Below, one piece after another: positions 3,892 through 5,591 of a DNA stretch of 5,591 nucleotides (positions are counted from its first letter, which is position 1; each line of letters starts with the position of its first letter). The notes beneath the pieces were generated by a model. The model was not told the DNA's origin. It ran no database searches and saw only the letters and a program-made list of their open reading frames with translations. The stretch is from Anaerolineae bacterium (GTDB lineage: Bacteria; Chloroflexota; Anaerolineae; E26-bin7), in the NCBI GenBank assembly GCA_029933115.1, contig JAOZOT010000250.1, forward strand, positions 1 to 5,591, given 5' to 3'. The position numbers were made by a program, and so were the translations under genes.

Positions 3892-5591
3892 TCACAGGCT
3901 ACCGAGAGCAATTTCCAGCCGCCTGCGGTGAACCGGAAAGCGCGCCACAACCGCCACTGAGCCCACCCGGCACGGGCGTCCCCCGGTATCCAGCGCCAGG
4001 GCCAACTGATTACGCTCTCTCAGCCAGGGCGCGGGCAGGTGAAACACGGTCTGCGGGCCGGCAGGGTTATACCGCCCCACCAGGTGCCCGTTCAGATACA
4101 CCAAAGCCTTGCCGTTCAACCCATCCAGGGCCAGACCCGCCGGGATTTCCCAGTCTGCCGGCGGGGCCCAATCGAACTTTTTACGCAGCCACCACACTCC
4201 TGCGGCCGCCTCCTCCGTCACGATGGAGCCCGGGATTGAGACCTCTGACCAGGCCGTATCGTCGTAATCCGGCTGCGCCATCCCCTCCCGTTGACCTTCC
4301 AGTTGATCACGGATCAGCCAGGGCTCTTTGAGCAGGTCATCTGCGGCGCAGAGTCGCACATACCGGTAGAAGCCTTTGCGGCCCACCCACTTGCCAAGCA
4401 CGCAGCAAGCCAGCGTCACCTCCTGACCGGGTCGGACGTGGCCGGTGAGATCAAGGCCAAACTCACCCCGGCCCTGCCGCCTGAACATGGTGATCTTGCC
4501 CGCCAGTTCGCCGTCAACGTAGACCCAGGTAGTATCCTGAGCGCGCCCCACCTCCAGCCAGATCTTCTTGCCGTCCCACTCCGCGGGCACTGTGACCCTG
4601 GTGCGATACCACAGAAAGTGCTTGGCCCGCCAGCGCCCGTGAATCTGGCTGTCCCAGCCTGGTTCGATCCGGCAGTCGTCCCAGTCAGCGTCGTCATACT
4701 CCGGCAGGGCCTGCGGAGGAGGAGCTCTCAGGCTGAATTCTTCGCAGCGCGGCATCTCGCGCCGCTTCCACCAGGTCAGGGGGATGCTCTCTCGCTCACG
4801 GTAGAGCAGGACCGGCCCAATCAGGCCGGTATGGTCATCTCCCGCCACCCAGGCATCCCGGCCCTGGACCTCGACACAAATCAGGAGGGTGTTCGGTGCG
4901 CCGGGTTGCACCAATTGGGACACCTCCAGCTCCAGGTGTTGGTGCCCACTGCCGGCGCACCGGCCGTTGACGTAGACGGTCGCATCGTCCTGGTAGCGGG
5001 TCAGCAGCAAATGCAGCGGGCCCTCACCGCTCGGCGCGCGGAAGGTTGTCCCGTACCACAGGTAGCCGTTGTGGTAATAGCCTGATTGCTCGGCCGAAGC
5101 CCAGGGTTGATAAGGTCTCCAGGCTGGGTCGTCCAGGGATGGGAGGGATTCGCGTTTCAGCTTCCAGATTCCTCCGAGGTCCTGGTCCACCGCCGGCGCG
5201 GCCGGTTCAGACCAGCCGAAGCGGGCCAAACCACCGGCCGGATCATAACTGAAGGGGATCTCCTCCCCGTCCAGCAGCACCTGTCGCGGCGCCTGCGAGC
5301 AGGGGAACTCGACCTCCACCCCTGCCTCCGGTTCCACGTCCACCTCGGCCACGATGCGCCCGTCCGTCACCTCCGCAGCGCGTAAAAGGTAGAGGTTTGA
5401 GATCAGCGGCAGCGAGCCGTCTTCCAATGGCACTTCCCAGGTGCGGCCGGCTTTGTCCGGCGTGGTGAGAATCAGCGTCACCGGTCGCTCCCCACGGACG
5501 CGCACCACCTGCGTTGCTTCTCGATGGGTAAAGTTGAGGCACAGCCGGCCACCGTCGAGCCACTCGTAACGGGCCGGTCCGCAAATGTCCA
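3892..5591 (-). CDS. Glycosidase C-terminal part, GH35 beta-galactosidase-like (5' truncated by window)
   Basis: The frame stays open to the right edge, past the GTG at 5508, and the residues upstream of that GTG (YEWLDGGRLCLNFTHRE) fit the fold, so the real start lies outside. About 565 residues are visible. First comes a beta-rich region (about 5560-5200) like the domain after the catalytic barrel of GH35 enzymes. Three galactose-binding-like jelly rolls follow, at roughly 5181-4795, 4704-4348 and 4275-3934. They share a pattern of D-D-x-x-W, then an aromatic-rich strand (LWYGTTF, LWYRTRV, WWLRKKF), then a VYVNG/VYVDG/VYLNG turn. The last one (GKALVYLNGHLVGRYNPAGPQ, then LPAPWL) closely resembles the C-terminus of GH35 beta-galactosidases. 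The catalytic barrel and its two Glu residues are not in view, so family and specificity (GH35, or GH2) are inferred. It is probably the first visible gene of the sugar operon, 44 bases ahead of the isomerase. Confidence 0.78.
   Translation of the reverse strand, partial: DICGPARYEWLDGGRLCLNFTHREATQVVRVRGERPVTLILTTPDKAGRTWEVPLEDGSLPLISNLYLLRAAEVTDGRIVAEVDVEPEAGVEVEFPCSQAPRQVLLDGEEIPFSYDPAGGLARFGWSEPAAPAVDQDLGGIWKLKRESLPSLDDPAWRPYQPWASAEQSGYYHNGYLWYGTTFRAPSGEGPLHLLLTRYQDDATVYVNGRCAGSGHQHLELEVSQLVQPGAPNTLLICVEVQGRDAWVAGDDHTGLIGPVLLYRERESIPLTWWKRREMPRCEEFSLRAPPPQALPEYDDADWDDCRIEPGWDSQIHGRWRAKHFLWYRTRVTVPAEWDGKKIWLEVGRAQDTTWVYVDGELAGKITMFRRQGRGEFGLDLTGHVRPGQEVTLACCVLGKWVGRKGFYRYVRLCAADDLLKEPWLIRDQLEGQREGMAQPDYDDTAWSEVSIPGSIVTEEAAAGVWWLRKKFDWAPPADWEIPAGLALDGLNGKALVYLNGHLVGRYNPAGPQTVFHLPAPWLRERNQLALALDTGGRPCRVGSVAVVARFPVHRRRLEIALGSL

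Noticed and set aside
4291..5085. A 264-codon open frame on the plus strand
   Set aside because: It is antisense to the glycosidase, has no Shine-Dalgarno support and shows no recognisable domain.

Overview
The window is about 5.6 kb of GC-rich bacterial DNA. All four protein-coding regions I can support lie on the minus strand. GC-rich codon use, a TIR plus NB-ARC immune-type sensor, a large jelly-roll-rich glycosidase and short stem-loop repeats between genes all fit a Chloroflexota (Anaerolineae-like) genome. That assignment is inference, because there is no rRNA or other phylogenetic marker here.

Right part (1157-5591): a tightly spaced sugar-use operon, read from high to low coordinates. 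It starts with the C-terminal two thirds or so of a large glycosidase, probably GH35 beta-galactosidase-like and cut by the window edge. After 44 bases comes a xylose-isomerase-like TIM-barrel sugar isomerase, and after another 27 bases a xylulokinase-type FGGY kinase. The likely logic is that the glycosidase releases a sugar from an oligosaccharide, the isomerase makes the ketose, and the kinase makes a ketose 5-phosphate for the pentose phosphate pathway. The isomerase has His where classical xylose isomerases have a metal-binding Asp, so its true substrate is open.

Middle (668-1156): a 489-base gap without a convincing gene. It holds REP-like stem-loops just after the kinase, then a good sigma70-type minus-strand promoter (TTGTTC, 17 bases, TGA-TATAAT). 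Between that promoter and the TIR gene lie a palindrome and three perfect inverted repeats, giving a predicted leader of about 285 nt.

Left part (1-667): a TIR-domain gene of 154 codons. Its stop codon is followed at once by an uninterrupted minus 1 reading frame carrying a Pro-rich linker, the conserved entry motif of NB-ARC ATPases and a P-loop (GLGGVGKT), running off the left edge. In related proteins TIR and NB-ARC form one polypeptide. Here they are split exactly at a CCT-TAG, with a perfect 10-bp stem starting five bases after the CCT. This is either a one-base sequence error or inactivating indel, or a frameshifting junction that yields both free TIR and a TIR-NB-ARC fusion. It is the most interesting signal in the window.
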